The notes under the pieces are model-generated. The model searched no databases, was not told where the DNA came from, and saw only the letters and a list, made by a program, of their open reading frames with translations. DNA of 64,000 nt from Symbiodinium natans. Lineage: Eukaryota > Sar > Dinophyceae > Suessiales > Symbiodiniaceae. Each line of letters begins with the position of its first letter. The first letter of the stretch is position 1. This document shows positions 33,779 to 46,189 of this stretch, in pieces. A program made the translations under genes and the position numbers. The stretch covers positions 361,793-425,792 of the forward strand of contig CAJNDS010002089.1 in assembly GCA_905221605.1 (NCBI GenBank), written 5' to 3'.

Positions 33779-36700
33779 GCATCAGCTGTCCAAACCTTCA
33801 CGAAGGTTGGCCACAGCCAGCGCCCAGCGCGAGCATCATGAGCATCAGCTGTCCAAACCTTCACGAAGGTTGGCCACAGCCAGCGCCCAGCGCGAGCATC
33901 ATGAGCATCAGCTGTCCAGAATTGGCATGCCAGCCAGCGCCCAGCGCGAGCATCATGAGCATCCAAACCTTCACGCCGCAGCAGCGCCCAGCGCATGAGC
34001 ATCATGAGCGCGAGCATCATGAGCATCAGCTGTCATGAGCAAACCTTCACGAAGGTTGTCCAAACCTTCACGAAGTTGGCCGCAGCAGGCGCCCAGCGCG
34101 AGCATCATGAGCATCAGCTGTCCAAACCTTCACGAAGGTTGGCCACAGCCAGCGCCCAGCGCGAGCATCATGAGCATCAGCTGTCCAAACCTTCACGAGA
34201 GTTGGCCACAGCCAGCGCCCAGCGCGAGCATCATGAGCATCAGCTGTCCAAACCTTCACGAAGGTTGGCCACAGCCAGCGCCCAGCGCGAGCATCATGAG
34301 CATCAGCTGTCCAAACCTTCACGAGTGTTGGCCGCAGCAGGCGACCAGGGCGAGCATCATGAGCATCAGCTGTCCAAACCTTCACGAAGGTTGACCACAG
34401 CAGGCGCCCAGCGCGAGCATCATGAGCATCAGCTGTCCAAACCTTCACGAAGGTTGGCCACAGCAAGCGCCCAGCGCGAGCATCATGAGCATCAGCTGTC
34501 CAAACCTTCACGAAGGTTGGCCACAGCCAGCACCCAGCGCGAGCATCATGAGCATCAGCTGTCCAAACCTTCACGAGAGTTGGCCGCAGCAGGCCCCCAG
34601 CGCGAGCATCATGAGCATCAGCTGTCCAAACCTTCACGAAGGTTGGCCACAGCCAGCGCCCAGCGCGAGCATCATGAGCATCAGCTGTCCAAACCTTCAC
34701 GAAGGTTGGCCACAGCCAGCGCCCAGCGCGAGCATCATGAGCATCAGCTGTCCAAACCTTCACGAAGGTTGGCCACAGCCAGCGCCCAGCGCGAGCATCA
34801 TGAGAATCAGCTGTCCAAACCTTCACGAGTGTTGGCCGCAGCAGGCGCCCAGCGCGAGCATCATGAGCATCAGCTGTCCAAAGCTTCACGAGCGTTGGCC
34901 GCAGCAGGCGCGCAGGGCGAGCATCATGAGCATCAGCTGTCCAAACCTTCACGAAGGTTGGCCACAGCAGGCGCCCAGCGCGAGCATCATGAGCATCAGC
35001 TGTCCAAACCTTCACGAAGGTTGGCCACAGCAGGCGCCCAGCGCGAGCATCATGAGCATCAGCTGTCCAAACCTTCACGAGTGTTGGCCGCAGCAGGCGC
35101 CCAGCGCGAGCATCATGAGCATCAGCTGTCCAAACCTTTACGAAGGTTGGCCACAGCCAGCGCCCAGCGCGAGCATCATGAGCATCAGCTGTCCACCAGC
35201 GCCCAGCGCGAGCATCATGAGCATCAGCTGTCCAAACCGTCACGAAGGTTGACCACAGCAGGCGCCTAGCGCGAGCATCATGAGCATCAGCTGTCCAAAC
35301 CTTCACGCGCCCAGCGCGAGCATCATGAGCATCAGCTGTCCAAACCTTCACGAGCGTTGGCCGCAGCAGGCTCCCAGCGCGAGCATCATGAGCATCAGCT
35401 GTCCAAACCTTCACGAAGGTTGGCCACAGCAGGCTCCCAGCGTGAGCATCATGAGCATCGGCTGTCCAAACCTTCACGAAGGTTGGCCACAGCCAGCGCC
35501 CAGCGCGAGCATCATGAGCATCAGCTGTCCAAACCTTCACGAGCGTTGGCCGCAGCAGGCGCCCAGCGCGAGCACATGAGCATCAGCTGTCCAAACCTTC
35601 ACGAAGGTTGGCCACAGCAGGCGCCCAGCGCAAGCATCATGAGCATCAGCTGTCCAAACCTTCACGAAGGTTGGCCACAGCCAGCGCCCAGCGCGAGCAT
35701 CATGAGCATCAGCTGTCCAAACCTTCACGAGTGTTGGCCACAGCAGGCGCCCAGCGCGAGCATCATGAGCATCAGCTGTCCAAACCTTCACGAAGATTGG
35801 CCACAGCAGGCGCCCAGCGCAAGCATCATGAGCATCAGCTGTCCAAACCTTCACGAGTGTTGGCCGCAGCAGGCTCCCAGCGCGAGCATCATGAGCATCA
35901 GCTGTCCAAACCTTCACGAAGGTTGGCCACAGCAGGCGCCCAGCGCGAGAATCATGAGCATCAGCTGTCCAAACCTTCACGAGTGTTGGCCACAGCAGGC
36001 GCCCAGCGCGAGCATCATGAGCATCAGCTGTCCGCCACAGCAGGCGCCCAGCGCGAGCATCACGAGCATCAGCTGTCCAAACCTTCACGAAGGTTGGCCA
36101 CAGCAGGCGCCCAGCGCGAGCATCATGAGCATCAGCTGTCCAATCAGCTGTCCAAACCTTCACGAGTGTTGGCCACAGCAGGCGCCCAGCGCGAGCATCA
36201 TGAGCATCAGCTGTCCAAACCTTCACGAAGGTTGGCCACAGCAGGCTCCCAGCGCGAGCATCATGAGCATCAGCTGTCCAAACCTTCACGAGTGTTGGCC
36301 ACAGCAGGCGCCCAGCGCGAGCATCATGACCATCAGCTGTCCAAACCTTCACGAAGGTTGGCCACAGAAGGCGCCCAGCGCGAGCATCATGAGCATCAGC
36401 TGTCCAAACCTTCACGAGCGTTGGCCACAGCAGGCGCCCAGCGCGAGCATCATGAGCATCAGCTGTCCAAACCTTCACGAAGGTTGGCCACAGCAGGCGC
36501 CCAGCGCGAGCATCATGAGCATCAGCTGTCCAAACCTTCACGAAGGTTGGCCACAGCAGGCGCCCAGCGCGAGCATCATGAGCATCAGCTGTCCAAACCT
36601 TCACGAGTGTTGGCCGCAGCAGGCGCCCAGCGCGAGCATCATGAGCATCAGCTGTCCAAACCTTCACGAAGGTTGGCCACAGCAGGCTCCCAGCGCGAGC

Positions 36701-38762
36701 ATCATGAGCATCGGCTGTCCAAACCTTCACGAGTGTTGGCCACAGCAGGCGCCCAGCGCGAGCACATGAGCATCAGCTGTCCAAACCTTCACGAAGGTTG
36801 GCCACAGCAGGCGCCCAGCGCAAGCATCATGAGCATCAGCTGTCCAAACCTTCACGAAGGTTGGCCACAGCCAGCGCCCAGCGCGAGCATCATGAGCATC
36901 AGCTGTCCAAACCTTCACGAGCGTTGGCCGCAGCAGGCGCCCAGCGCGAGCATCGTGAGCATCAGCTGTCCAAACCTTCACGAAGGTTGGCCACAGCAGG
37001 CGCCCAGCGCAAGCATCATGAGCATCAGCTGTCCAAACCTTCACGAGCGTTGGCCACAGCAGGCGCCCAGCGCGAGCATCATGGGCATCAGCTGTCCAAA
37101 CCTTCACGAGTGTTGGCCACAGCAGGCGCCCAGCGCGAGCATCACGAGCATCAGCTGTCCAAACCTTCACGAAGGTTGGCCACAGCAGGCGCCCAGCGCG
37201 TGCATCATGAGCATCAGCTGTCCAATCAGCTGTCCAAACCTTCACGAGTGTTGGCCACAGCAGGCGCCCAGCGCGATCATCATGAGCATCAGCTGTCCAA
37301 ACCTTCACGAGTGTTGGCCACAGCAGGCGCCCAGCGCGAGCATCATGAGCATCAGCCGTCCAAACCTTGAAGAAGGTTGGCCCCAGCAAGCGCCCAGCGC
37401 GAGCATCATGAGCATCAGCTGTCCAAACCTTCACGAGCGTTGGCCACAGCAGGCGCCCAGCGCGAGCATCATGAGCATCAGCTGTCCAAACAGCGCGAGC
37501 ATCATGAGCATCAGCTGTCCAAACCTTCACGAGTGTTGGCCACAGCAGGCGCCCAGCGCGAGCATCATGACCATCAGCTGTCCAAACCTTCACGAAGGTT
37601 GGCCACAGAAGGCGCCCAGCGCGAGCATCATGAGCATCAGCTGTCCAAACCTTCACGAGCGTTGGCCACAGCAGGCGCCCAGCGCGAGCATCATGAGCAT
37701 CAGCTGTCCAAACCTTCACGAAGGTTGGCCACAGCAGGCGCCCAGCGCGAGCATCATGAGCATCAGCTGTCCAAACCTTCACGAAGGTTGGCCACAGCAG
37801 GCGCCCAGCGCGAGCATCATGAGCATCAGCTGTCCAAACCTTCACGAAGGTTGGCCACAGCAGGCGCCCAGCGCGAGCATCACGAGCATCAGCTGTCCAA
37901 ACCTTCACGAAGGTTGGCCACAGCAGGCGCCCAGCGCGAGCATCATGAGCATCAGCTGTCCAAACCTTCAAGAAGGTTGGCGACAGCAGGCGCCCAGCGC
38001 GAGCATCATGAGCATCAGCTGTCCAAACCTTCACGAAGGTTGGCCACAGCAGGCGCCCAGAGCGAGCATCATGAGCATCAGCTGTCCAAACCTTCCCGAA
38101 GGTTGGCCACAGCAGGCGCCCAGCGCACGCATCATGAGCGTCAGCTGTCCAAACCTTCACAAAGGTTGGCCACAGCAGGCGCCCAGCGCGAGCATCATGA
38201 GCATCAGCTGTCCAAGCCTTCACGCCGGTTGGCCACAGCAGGCGCCCAGCGCGAGCATCATGAGCATCAGCTGTCCTAGCCTTGACGACGCTTGGCCGCA
38301 GTAGGCGCCCAGCGCGCGCATCATGAGCATCAGCTGTCCAAACCTTCACGAGTGTTGGCCACAGCAGGCTGCCCAGCGCGAGCATCATGAGCATCAGCTG
38401 TGCAAGCCTTGACGCCGGTTGGCCACGGCAGGCGCCCAGCGCGAGCATCATGAGCATCAGCTGTCCAAACCTTCACGAGTGTTGGCCACGGCAGGCGCCC
38501 AGCGCGAGCATCATGAGCATCAGCTGTCCAAACCTTCACGAGTGTTGGCCACAGCAGGCGCCCAGCGCGAGCATCAAGAGCATCAGCTGTCCAAGCCTTG
38601 ACGCCGGTTGGACACAGCAGGCGCCCAGCGCGAGCATCATGAGCATCAGCTGTCCAAGCCTTGACGACGGTTGGCCACAGTAGGCGCCCAGCGCGAGCAT
38701 CGTGAGCATCAGCTGTCCATATCTTCACCAAGGTTGGGCACAGCAGGCGTCCAGCGCGAGCA
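32940..38762. repeat. 63-bp tandem array (21 codons per unit)
   Basis: About 5.8 kb, roughly 90 units. Each has GCGCGAGCATCATGAGCATC, then AGCTGTCC, then an inverted repeat AACCTTC-AC-GAAGGTT (7-bp arms, 2-bp loop), then GGCCACAGCAGGCGCCCA. Variants occur at fixed sites: GAAGGTT/GAGTGTT/GAGCGTT, GCCACAGC/GCCGCAGC and AGCAGGCG/AGCCAGCG. In GAGTGTT and GAGCGTT units the hairpin is weakened. Because 63 is a multiple of 3, two + frames (cores REHHEHQLSKPSR and SIMSISCPNLHEGWPQ) and one minus frame (core VWTADAHDARAG) have no stops, giving open frames up to 898 codons. One-base deletions (for example at 35574 and 36764) merely switch between open frames. The last units carry more changes. Confidence 0.95.
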
Positions 38763-38880
38763 TCATGGGCATCATGCTCGCGCTGGACGCCTTCTGTGGC
38801 CAACCTGGCCACAGCCAACAGCTGATGCTCATGCTCCTGCTGGGCGCCTGCTTGGTGTTTTGTGCCTGTTTGGCCATCGT
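38746..38880. repeat. Inverted segment at the end of the 63-bp array
   Basis: An 18-bp arm at 38746-38763 (GGCGTCCAGCGCGAGCAT) is the exact reverse complement of 38774-38791, with a 10-bp spacer; imperfect pairing extends outward through TTGGCCACAG. From 38774 to about 38875 the units run in the opposite direction, then a degraded direct-orientation unit returns. This indicates an inversion or fold-back duplication at the array edge. Confidence 0.8.
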
Positions 38881-39911
38881 CAGCATCAGCTGCTCAAGCC
38901 TTGGCCCGGATTGGCCACAGAAGGTGCCCAACGAGAGCATCACGGGCTGCAGCTGTAGATTGGCCAACGGAGGCGCCCAGCGTGAGCAGAATCACCCGCA
39001 ATGGAGGCGTCCTACGCAGTGCGAGCATTTTGCGAGCATCAGGACAGCTAGACAGCTGCTTGGGCCTTGCAGAGGATTGGCGAATGCTTCCATATTTGTC
39101 GGTCCCACAATGCGAACCCCTTTCTGATATCCTCTTAGGCTCTCCAACCTAATTTCCGCCACAGCTGCCGTAAGCAGCCATAATCCGCACCCCAGGCCCC
39201 GGATGCACTCAAGCACCAAGCCAAGGAGCAGAAGTCGCCCACATCGTCGTTGCGGCGCCGTGCGCGCTGGGCGTCTTGCTCGAGCTTCTCCTTTACAAAA
39301 CAAAGCAATGATCAACGCACTTGCATCGGCATGAGGGCACAGGCTTTCTGCTTAGAAGTTTGGGACTTTGAAACTTCAAGGGCTATGAAAGATATAGGCC
39401 TTCTGCACAGCCGCGAAACATAAGAAAGCACAGTCATCTAGCAGGCCATGGAGCCACTACCCTCTACCACATCCTTTGTGTGCGTGTGCGCGCATATTGG
39501 GCCCAAGCCCCCATAGTTGTGCGCACGTGGTTAGCGCATGTCAGGTGTCAGGTGTTCAAGAGTGGCATGGACGGAAGGCCGGTTCTTGGGGCAACAGACG
39601 AGCCCTGCTGTAGTTTGCTGAACTCCAACAGCGTATGTTGTCAATTGACCATGATATGAAATGTTCTCTCGCGAACTCTCGCGTGGCCTTAACAGGGTTG
39701 CCCTGACGCGGGCTGTGTGTGACAAGGCAAAAAGCAAAAGTTTCTGACACCATAAACACCACACAGCGACCCCTAGTCGTCGACGCAGATTTCGCTGATG
39801 GCAGAGGAGAACTCTAAAGCCTGAAAACCCCGAAACACTGCCAAAACCTGTGGGCTCTCTCGCGCTCTCGCAACCAAGCGGATGCAAATCAAATCTAAGC
39901 CCCCCGTCATC
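38881..39911. other. Degraded repeat edge, then no gene recognised
   Basis: Diverged array units persist to about 39000. Beyond, overlapping open frames on both strands show no domain. Confidence 0.4.
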
Positions 39912-40583
39912 TTACTCCTTTGGTGGGGGGTTCAGATGCCGCCGCTCACTTGCTGGAACCGACTCAAAGAATCTCACACTTCGCGAAGCTGGGCACTGCT
40001 GGGCACGCACCATGCGGTTCGCCAGTTTCGCCGGGCTTGCCGAGGCGCTCCGCCGCGCGTCTGCCGGGGACCTCTCGTGCTTATGTAACAGTTGTAGTGT
40101 ATCCTTCGCTGTTTCGCTGACTGCATTTGATCTCTCCCAAGAAGCTTGTTGTTCTTTGCGTTGCACATGGGTTTGGTTTGGTTTGCCAAGCAAGGACCCC
40201 AAGCAGCATGTCAACGTGTATTTATCAGTGTAATCTGAAGCGCAGCCACAGGGCAGCCCCCGTGCGGCTGCCCGGCGCAAGCGGAAAGAATGCTCCTGGC
40301 GCATAGGCATAAGCTTTCTAGAACTGACTGTCCATTGCAAACCGCACATGTGCGGGCTCGGGGGAAACCTTGAGGCTTTGCTGCCTTTCCGAACATGAGC
40401 GATATTATGGCGATATTCCCTCCAGAACTGAGAACATGCTGCCGCAGTGTCTTCCTTGGTTCCCGCAATTTTAGATATTAGCAAAGGCGCAACGCACCCG
40501 ATCTTCAGACCGTCCCGCGTGACGTTCGATCTGTGCTCCGGCAAAACACTAAACCCCAGACCTTTCTCAACACCTAAGGCCAT
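39912..40583 (-). CDS. Hypothetical ORF, 223 codons
   Basis: A long ATG-started minus-strand frame. The first 70 residues (with SNVTRDGLKIGCVAPLLISK and CSQFWREYRHNIAHV) could be protein; the rest is Arg/Ser/Ala-rich and resembles translated non-coding DNA. No motif, no membrane segment, no splice evidence. Confidence 0.18.
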   Translation of the reverse strand: MALGVEKGLGFSVLPEHRSNVTRDGLKIGCVAPLLISKIAGTKEDTAAACSQFWREYRHNIAHVRKGSKASRFPPSPHMCGLQWTVSSRKLMPMRQEHSFRLRRAAARGLPCGCASDYTDKYTLTCCLGSLLGKPNQTHVQRKEQQASWERSNAVSETAKDTLQLLHKHERSPADARRSASASPAKLANRMVRAQQCPASRSVRFFESVPASERRHLNPPPKE

Positions 40584-40609
40584 CTTAAGGCCCCAAACCT
40601 TACTGAGGC

Positions 40610-40735
40610 CTAATTAGACCTGGAACCCTCAGGAGCACATGGCACCTCGGCGGCGAGCCGTTCGAGGCGCTCGGCCAACAGCTCGAGCTGCTTCTGCACA
40701 TCGTTTTCTGCTTTTCTCGGTAAAGGCAGGAAGGG
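40610..40735 (-). CDS. Possible terminal exon with short coiled coil
   Basis: After CCTTTACCGAG on the minus strand an open segment ends in TAG at 40610. The peptide has heptad-like leucines in a charged helix (AENDVQKQLELLAERLERLA). The rest of the open frame upstream is not convincing. No family recognised. Confidence 0.28.
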   Translation of the reverse strand, partial: PFLPLPRKAENDVQKQLELLAERLERLAAEVPCAPEGSRSN

Positions 40736-43700
40736 TTGCGAGCCGCACTGGCGACGATTCGGGTTCACTGGTATCCTTCCTCGAAAGTCTTCAAGCATTC
40801 CCCCCCGCCTTTTCCGAAGCTTCCGACTGCTCCGCCATGCCGGAGGCACGACTCGACCTCGAGTGCTCTGCATTCTTGTCCCATTGGAGGTTTGCGTGGT
40901 CGCACCGGTTGCTGTTCTCCCTGAGCCCCAGCATGCAAAATACCCATTCCCCAACCCATCCGCGCATGAGTTTTGTGGTCGGCATTTTGAAGTTCGGTAC
41001 GTGGTACTCGCGTCCGGTGGCTCAGTCCGATAGCTTTCATGCTTGGTGGCTCGGTGGCTCACCCTGGTGGCTCGCTCGCAGGGGCTTCACTTTCACTGCC
41101 TCTATGCGGTGGCTTGGTGGTTTAGCGTTTACCTTTGCAACGAAGCTCTTTTGAGGGACGTTGAGGAGCAAATTGCATCCAATCATCGGCCTTCGAAATA
41201 AGCACAAGCTACGGCGAGGGATGACAAATGACGTGCACGTCCGCACATGAGTGCTGTGAACGCGTAAGTTCAGCGTTCTATATATATTCCCCTCATAACT
41301 CCTGTTCTGCTGGATCCCATGCAGAATCCATGTTCTCGAAAATGTACAGTAGGATGCCCGCTTGATGAATACTTTCTGCTACAGGTGCTGTTCTCCCTGA
41401 TCCATAGCGGCGTGCAAAATGTTCCCCAACCATGCAGGCGTGGCTATGTGTGTTTTTTGGCTTTGTGATATCCTGCGTTGTCTCGTGTCCCCTGGCATAA
41501 CATGACAACTCCAATGGCCCAATGTCTTACTTTGATGGTGATAGTGATCTCGGGCTGCTGACACCCATCATGACCCCCGCTCGGCGATGTGGCGAGGGTG
41601 CCTAACAAAGTGCTTACCTCTTCAAAGGCTCTCGAGCTTGTCTGCTTCAGAGTGTGCAAACATAATTACGTTGCAAATCATCACACAGGTCATCCCGCCC
41701 ATCCCCAACTGTGTCCGCTTCAACCGAGTCCGGGGCGGCTTGCAAGCTCACAAGCATGGAGCCAAGCCTAAGAGTCCGAGAGGCTGACTCTTCGCTGCAG
41801 CTCGGCGACAGAACGATGCTCACCGCTTTCCGAGTGTTTCGGCGAGAGCCCTTTTTAGGGTTTCGATTCTCACGGTTTACGGAGCCAACAAATAATTCAA
41901 CCACCTGCTGTGCTGCAATGTGAAGGCCTTCGAAAGTGGCCTTCTCTCCGGGTGTTAAAAGGATCTGAGGTCCAAAGTAGGTTTATGTCTGTCCATCGAT
42001 CGGCCTCACTCGATCATCTGTGGACGCTACAAGTCATGTGTCCGGGCTTGAATAGTTGAGATCCGTTCGTGCGAAGGGTGCCAAAACATACCTTTGCTAG
42101 CTGCTAGTTACGTTGATGCGCTTAACCTACTTCAACCTGCTCTACCGGACAATCGCCGAGCAGGTTTCATTTCCCAGCAGTCTACGGAAATTCAGCTGAA
42201 CACAAGAGCCTTGCGATTCCCTCTTGCACGAACCCAGACTCTCTCTTACTCTCTCGCGCTCTCTCGCTCGCTCGCCAACAGCCCCCAACCCATGACATGT
42301 TGCCTAGCATGAGCCGAGGCACTGAGAAAACTGAGTTGGCCGGCCATTGCCAGGGCGTGCTGAAGCTAAACTGCCCTTCACGTTGAAGGCGGGCTTCAAG
42401 GTTGTAGAGTCTTGTAGAGACAAGGCTAGGGTTGAGAGTCTTCCAGCTGATGCACTCTGATGCACTCTGCGAAGCAGATAGATAGGTCCTGTGCAATAGT
42501 TCCCTGTCCTCCTCTGCTTTCTTCAAACTGCGCAGCAACATGACCTCATGCATCTCACGTCCGCCAGTACGCAATGTCCTTGGGGCACTCGGGGCATGAC
42601 GCGCGTGTCAGTAGTCCTGTTCCAAACATAGTTTGCGCTATGTTTGCGTGTCTGTCCCAATTCCACGGCGCAGCGCGCATCGTCTACCTTTTCCGGCTGC
42701 CCGTTCGAGTTGAAGTTACACCGGCAAAGGGCAAAAGGCACATCAAGTCCCTTTTGGCCTACCAGAATTCATAGATCATGTGTGCAGGACGGCATCAAAC
42801 CGTGGTGCGGATAGCTCGCTTTCCTTCCACTTGCGCTTCTGTGGGAAATGCATCTTGCTGGCTGGCTCCATTGGGGCTGTGGAAAACCCCCCATTACCAA
42901 TCGTTCGTGGGAAGCCCTCTTGCTTCAACTCCACAGGTTGATATTTGCCTGGCGCCTGTGCCTAGTGTGCGGCTTGTGCAAGTTACCCAGGGCCAAGATG
43001 TTCCAAGGTCGGGGTGTTTTTGAGCTTTGTGTTGCAAACAGCCCTGTCTTTGAGCTAGCACAAACCTTAACATTCCCATCATGCCAACAAATCTCGACAC
43101 CCTGCAAGCATCCGGCATCACTTTTTTGTCGGACAGCTCTACACCCGCCGTCATTTGACAGGCACCATGCACCAAGGAAGCCGTCACGGTGAGACGTCGC
43201 TACTTTGTGGGCCTGCCGGAGTGTGCTAGGAACACTGATGGGGCCCATCTATCCTTAAACCCTGTCTGCTCCAACCTTCCTTGACAAAGTTCAAGAAATA
43301 GAAGTCCCAAGGATGTCACCTCAGAACTCGAGCCCGAACACGGTGACGATGCCTCAAAGGAGGTTGGCATGGAGGTTGCCGGAAGAACTGTCGAGGCTTG
43401 GGCTTGGACTTTGAGGTCTGGGCTATGGCACCTATGCGAGGTGTGGAGTCAAGCACTTGGAACTACCCATCCAACCCTGGCGAATCATCGCATGAAAGTT
43501 GATGATTCATAGACTTGGAAATGAAGGTGAAAAGGAATGAACTAAAAAGGCCCTATCATTTTTCCCTTTTGGCCTTTTTAAGTGAATGAGTGAGCCGAAT
43601 GAACAAGCCAGGAAAGTTTCGGGCATGCACAGGGTTGCCCGTTCGCGGATGACAAGTGCAACCGTGCCGCAGTACATGGACTTGTTCACCACATCTTTGG

Positions 43701-45124
43701 ACCTCGGAACGACGAAATTTGGGGAGATGCTTTGAGATCGCCGGTTGAGGTCGTTCTTATTGCCTCCCGTCGTCGTTGACTTAGCGCCTGGCGTCCGAAT
43801 CTCTCTCAGAGATTGTGACACATAGTGACGAGCGAGGTCCATGAAGCAATCGAGGCTTGACTTGTTAAAGACCTTGAAATGCCCTAGGCCCTAGTCGAAG
43901 AGTCTAGACCCGCCTAGGTTCTGAGGGGCCAGGCTTTTCTCTCGGCCACACGTACGTGTAGACCTCGGTGGGCTCAAATGAGTTAAAGCGCTTGTTGGAA
44001 CGAGGGCTTGGCTCTCAGTGCTTTCCCAGCCAGCTCGTCCAACAGCCAACCCGCCAAACCCCGATTCCATCTGACCCTTCTTCCGGTGTGGAAGCTCTGC
44101 GTGCTTTGCCTAGTCCAAATAAGTCGGGGCGCCAAGTTGTTGCCCTAAGCCGCCAAAGCCCTCCAATTACTGCAACTTGCTTTTCGCCTCCTTGGTGCCA
44201 CCAAGCTTCCCCATCGTTCCCGGCATCCCAGAAGCACGAGGTGGCCGTGTGCAAGCCAGCGCCTCAGATTGCGGGGATCGCTTACACCCCCACAGCGGGC
44301 TCTTACACACGGAATTCCTCAAGGCGTTCAGGCTGAAGGGGGGTTATGGGTGTAGCACGTTCGTTTGTTGTTGCTTCTGGTCTCGTGCGCGCCGCCGGGT
44401 TGCCACTCACACCTTTCTGCGGCTGTGAACCCCCAATGCCAACATCCTGCAAGTCGAAGTGCTGAGACTGGCCCAAGTCTGAGAGGCCGGCCATTCCGCT
44501 GCATGATGATGCCTGCGAAATCCCGAAGCCCAGCTGCGTCTCCATAATTGCCCCGAAGAAAAAAATAAGATCAAGGCAACACAGCCGCCCAGCATTGTGG
44601 CCCACCATGGCCCACCCACATACTGCATTTCTCAGAACTTTCGATTTCTGAGGCTTGTACTGCTCATTTACCCTGCTGTCGTGGCAGAACTGTAGACCCA
44701 ACCCCCCCCCTCCCTGGTCTATATTCGAATCCATCCTGAAACCTCAGCGGCCTTTTGCAGCCTTTATGACGCAGAGTGGCACCACAGGACTCTTGGATCA
44801 AGTTGCATTCTAACGCGTTTGGTGAGCACCCAGCTCACGCTAAAGAATCATTGCGCAGTTCTACAGACCCAGTCTGCGCACGGATTTAAAGGAAGTCTCG
44901 GCAAAAGACGAAGCCTATCATCCAAAGCTGGTCCATATTTCTGTAGCTAGAAGATGAGGGAAACACTGTAAACAAAATACTTTGCATACGAAGGGGAGCA
45001 GGTTTCCGTAGTCATAAATTTCCACCCCCACAGGTCTCCAATTTTAGTTTCTTGCTTCGAAACGCCGATTTTTCAAGTTTGCAAGCTTCCGGAATTTGGG
45101 TTTCCAAAATGTCCGGCAGCTTTT
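40721..45124. other. Gene-poor stretch with small repeats
   Basis: No supported gene. A related segment occurs twice, at about 40908-40990 and 41382-41460 (shared core TGCTGTTCTCCCTGA, then GTGCAAAAT/ATGCAAAAT and CCCCAACC), a diverged dispersed repeat. GGTGGCT is repeated at 41040-41130. AAACATAG and CTATGTTT pair across 6 bp at 42624-42645. A CTCTCTCG-rich tract lies at 42238-42275. A glycine/serine-rich minus frame at 44303-44734 has no motif. Confidence 0.4.
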
Positions 45125-45350
45125 GGGGCAGGGTTGAATTTACATGTCTGCATGTACATACATGCGTGCCTGCATATATGAATCCAAAAAACATTGATCT
45201 ACTTCGAAATTCTACGCACGCATTTTCCTATATGTATGCATGTAGGTATGCATGTGTATGTCAATGCATGTACGCACACTGGCGCAGGCACATGCCTGCA
45301 CACTGCCTGCACATGTGCATTGAGGTGTTCCTTTTATACATATTGGCATG
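45125..45350. repeat. CATG/TGCA-rich low-complexity tract
   Basis: Many irregular copies of the palindromes GCATGC, ACATGT and TGCATG alternate over about 220 bp. Alternating purine-pyrimidine sequence of this kind can adopt Z-DNA or cruciform structure. No regular period. Confidence 0.6.
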
Positions 45351-45408
45351 AACATGACTTGGTCCCGGAATCCTTACGTACGGCTGACAAAACTTTTCCC
45401 AAGCTGCA

Positions 45409-45915
45409 GTGAGCTGGCAGGGCTGGGGGGGGGGGCAACGGGTTCTACGCATGGAGCGGCCTGACCTTGTGTGGCTTGGGTTGTTCGCTCTCTTCTCGGC
45501 ATCTAATTCGTTTCGTGAACTCGTTTCGTTCTCCGTGTCCATTCCCGTCTCCCTGAAAGCAATCTATCTTCTGGTACTGGAGATGAGGGCCGGTCTGAGC
45601 TTTGTGGGGTTAGTTTGGGGTGGTTACTATCTTCTGCTCTTGCAAGCTAAGCTGCATGAGACTATGTACTTGAAGGGCTTCTTCTGCTCATTCCTGGCCG
45701 CCAGAGAGCATATCGCGCAAGATCCACGTCAACAGCACTGGGAGGATTGCATCTGCAACTACTTTCCTTCTCACTTGATGGGCTTTGGCCTTGCGTTTAC
45801 TAAAGTCGCAGCAAGCACCTCGCCGACGCACCTTTTTGTTTCCACCAGGTCGTTGCTTCGGAGCTTCGAGAGGTGCTGGCTGTTACGTGCCTGTATAGAG
45901 GCAACGACCTCGTAG
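45409..45915 (+). CDS. Hypothetical hydrophobic ORF, 168 codons
   Basis: GTG-first frame; the first internal Met is about 15 codons in. Two or three hydrophobic stretches (PDLVWLGLFALFSASNS, SVSIPVSLKAIYLLVLEM, LSFVGLVWGGYYLLLL) suggest membrane segments, followed by a soluble-looking part (REHIAQDPRQQHWEDC). It may be an exon of a membrane protein, but no family is recognised and splice limits are unclear. Confidence 0.22.
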   Translation: MSWQGWGGGQRVLRMERPDLVWLGLFALFSASNSFRELVSFSVSIPVSLKAIYLLVLEMRAGLSFVGLVWGGYYLLLLQAKLHETMYLKGFFCSFLAAREHIAQDPRQQHWEDCICNYFPSHLMGFGLAFTKVAASTSPTHLFVSTRSLLRSFERCWLLRACIEATTS

Positions 45916-46189
45916 CCGTCTTTGCTGCATCGAACAGAAGCCAGGTCCTTGCGGCGAATAAGGTGGACCTGACATGGCGGACTTGAGCTCTGACAGCATG
46001 ACAAAGAAACATCCGATCCAAAACCGAATCACTGAATGGCTGATTCCTCACACTCCCTCAAAAAAACGAAAATGGGCTGCTAAAGGGAACCGGCGAAGAT
46101 GCCGTCGGAAATGGAGCCTGATGCATCTGGTTGTCAGCCAGGAGCTCCGCAGCTTTCCTGCGCTCTTGAAGGTGACGCGTGCAGATTCT

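Noticed and set aside
32940-38760. CRISPR array or protein-coding gene of up to 898 codons
   Set aside because: The whole unit repeats with no unique spacers, so it is not CRISPR. Open frames are forced by the 63-bp period and exist on both strands, so length alone does not support a gene.
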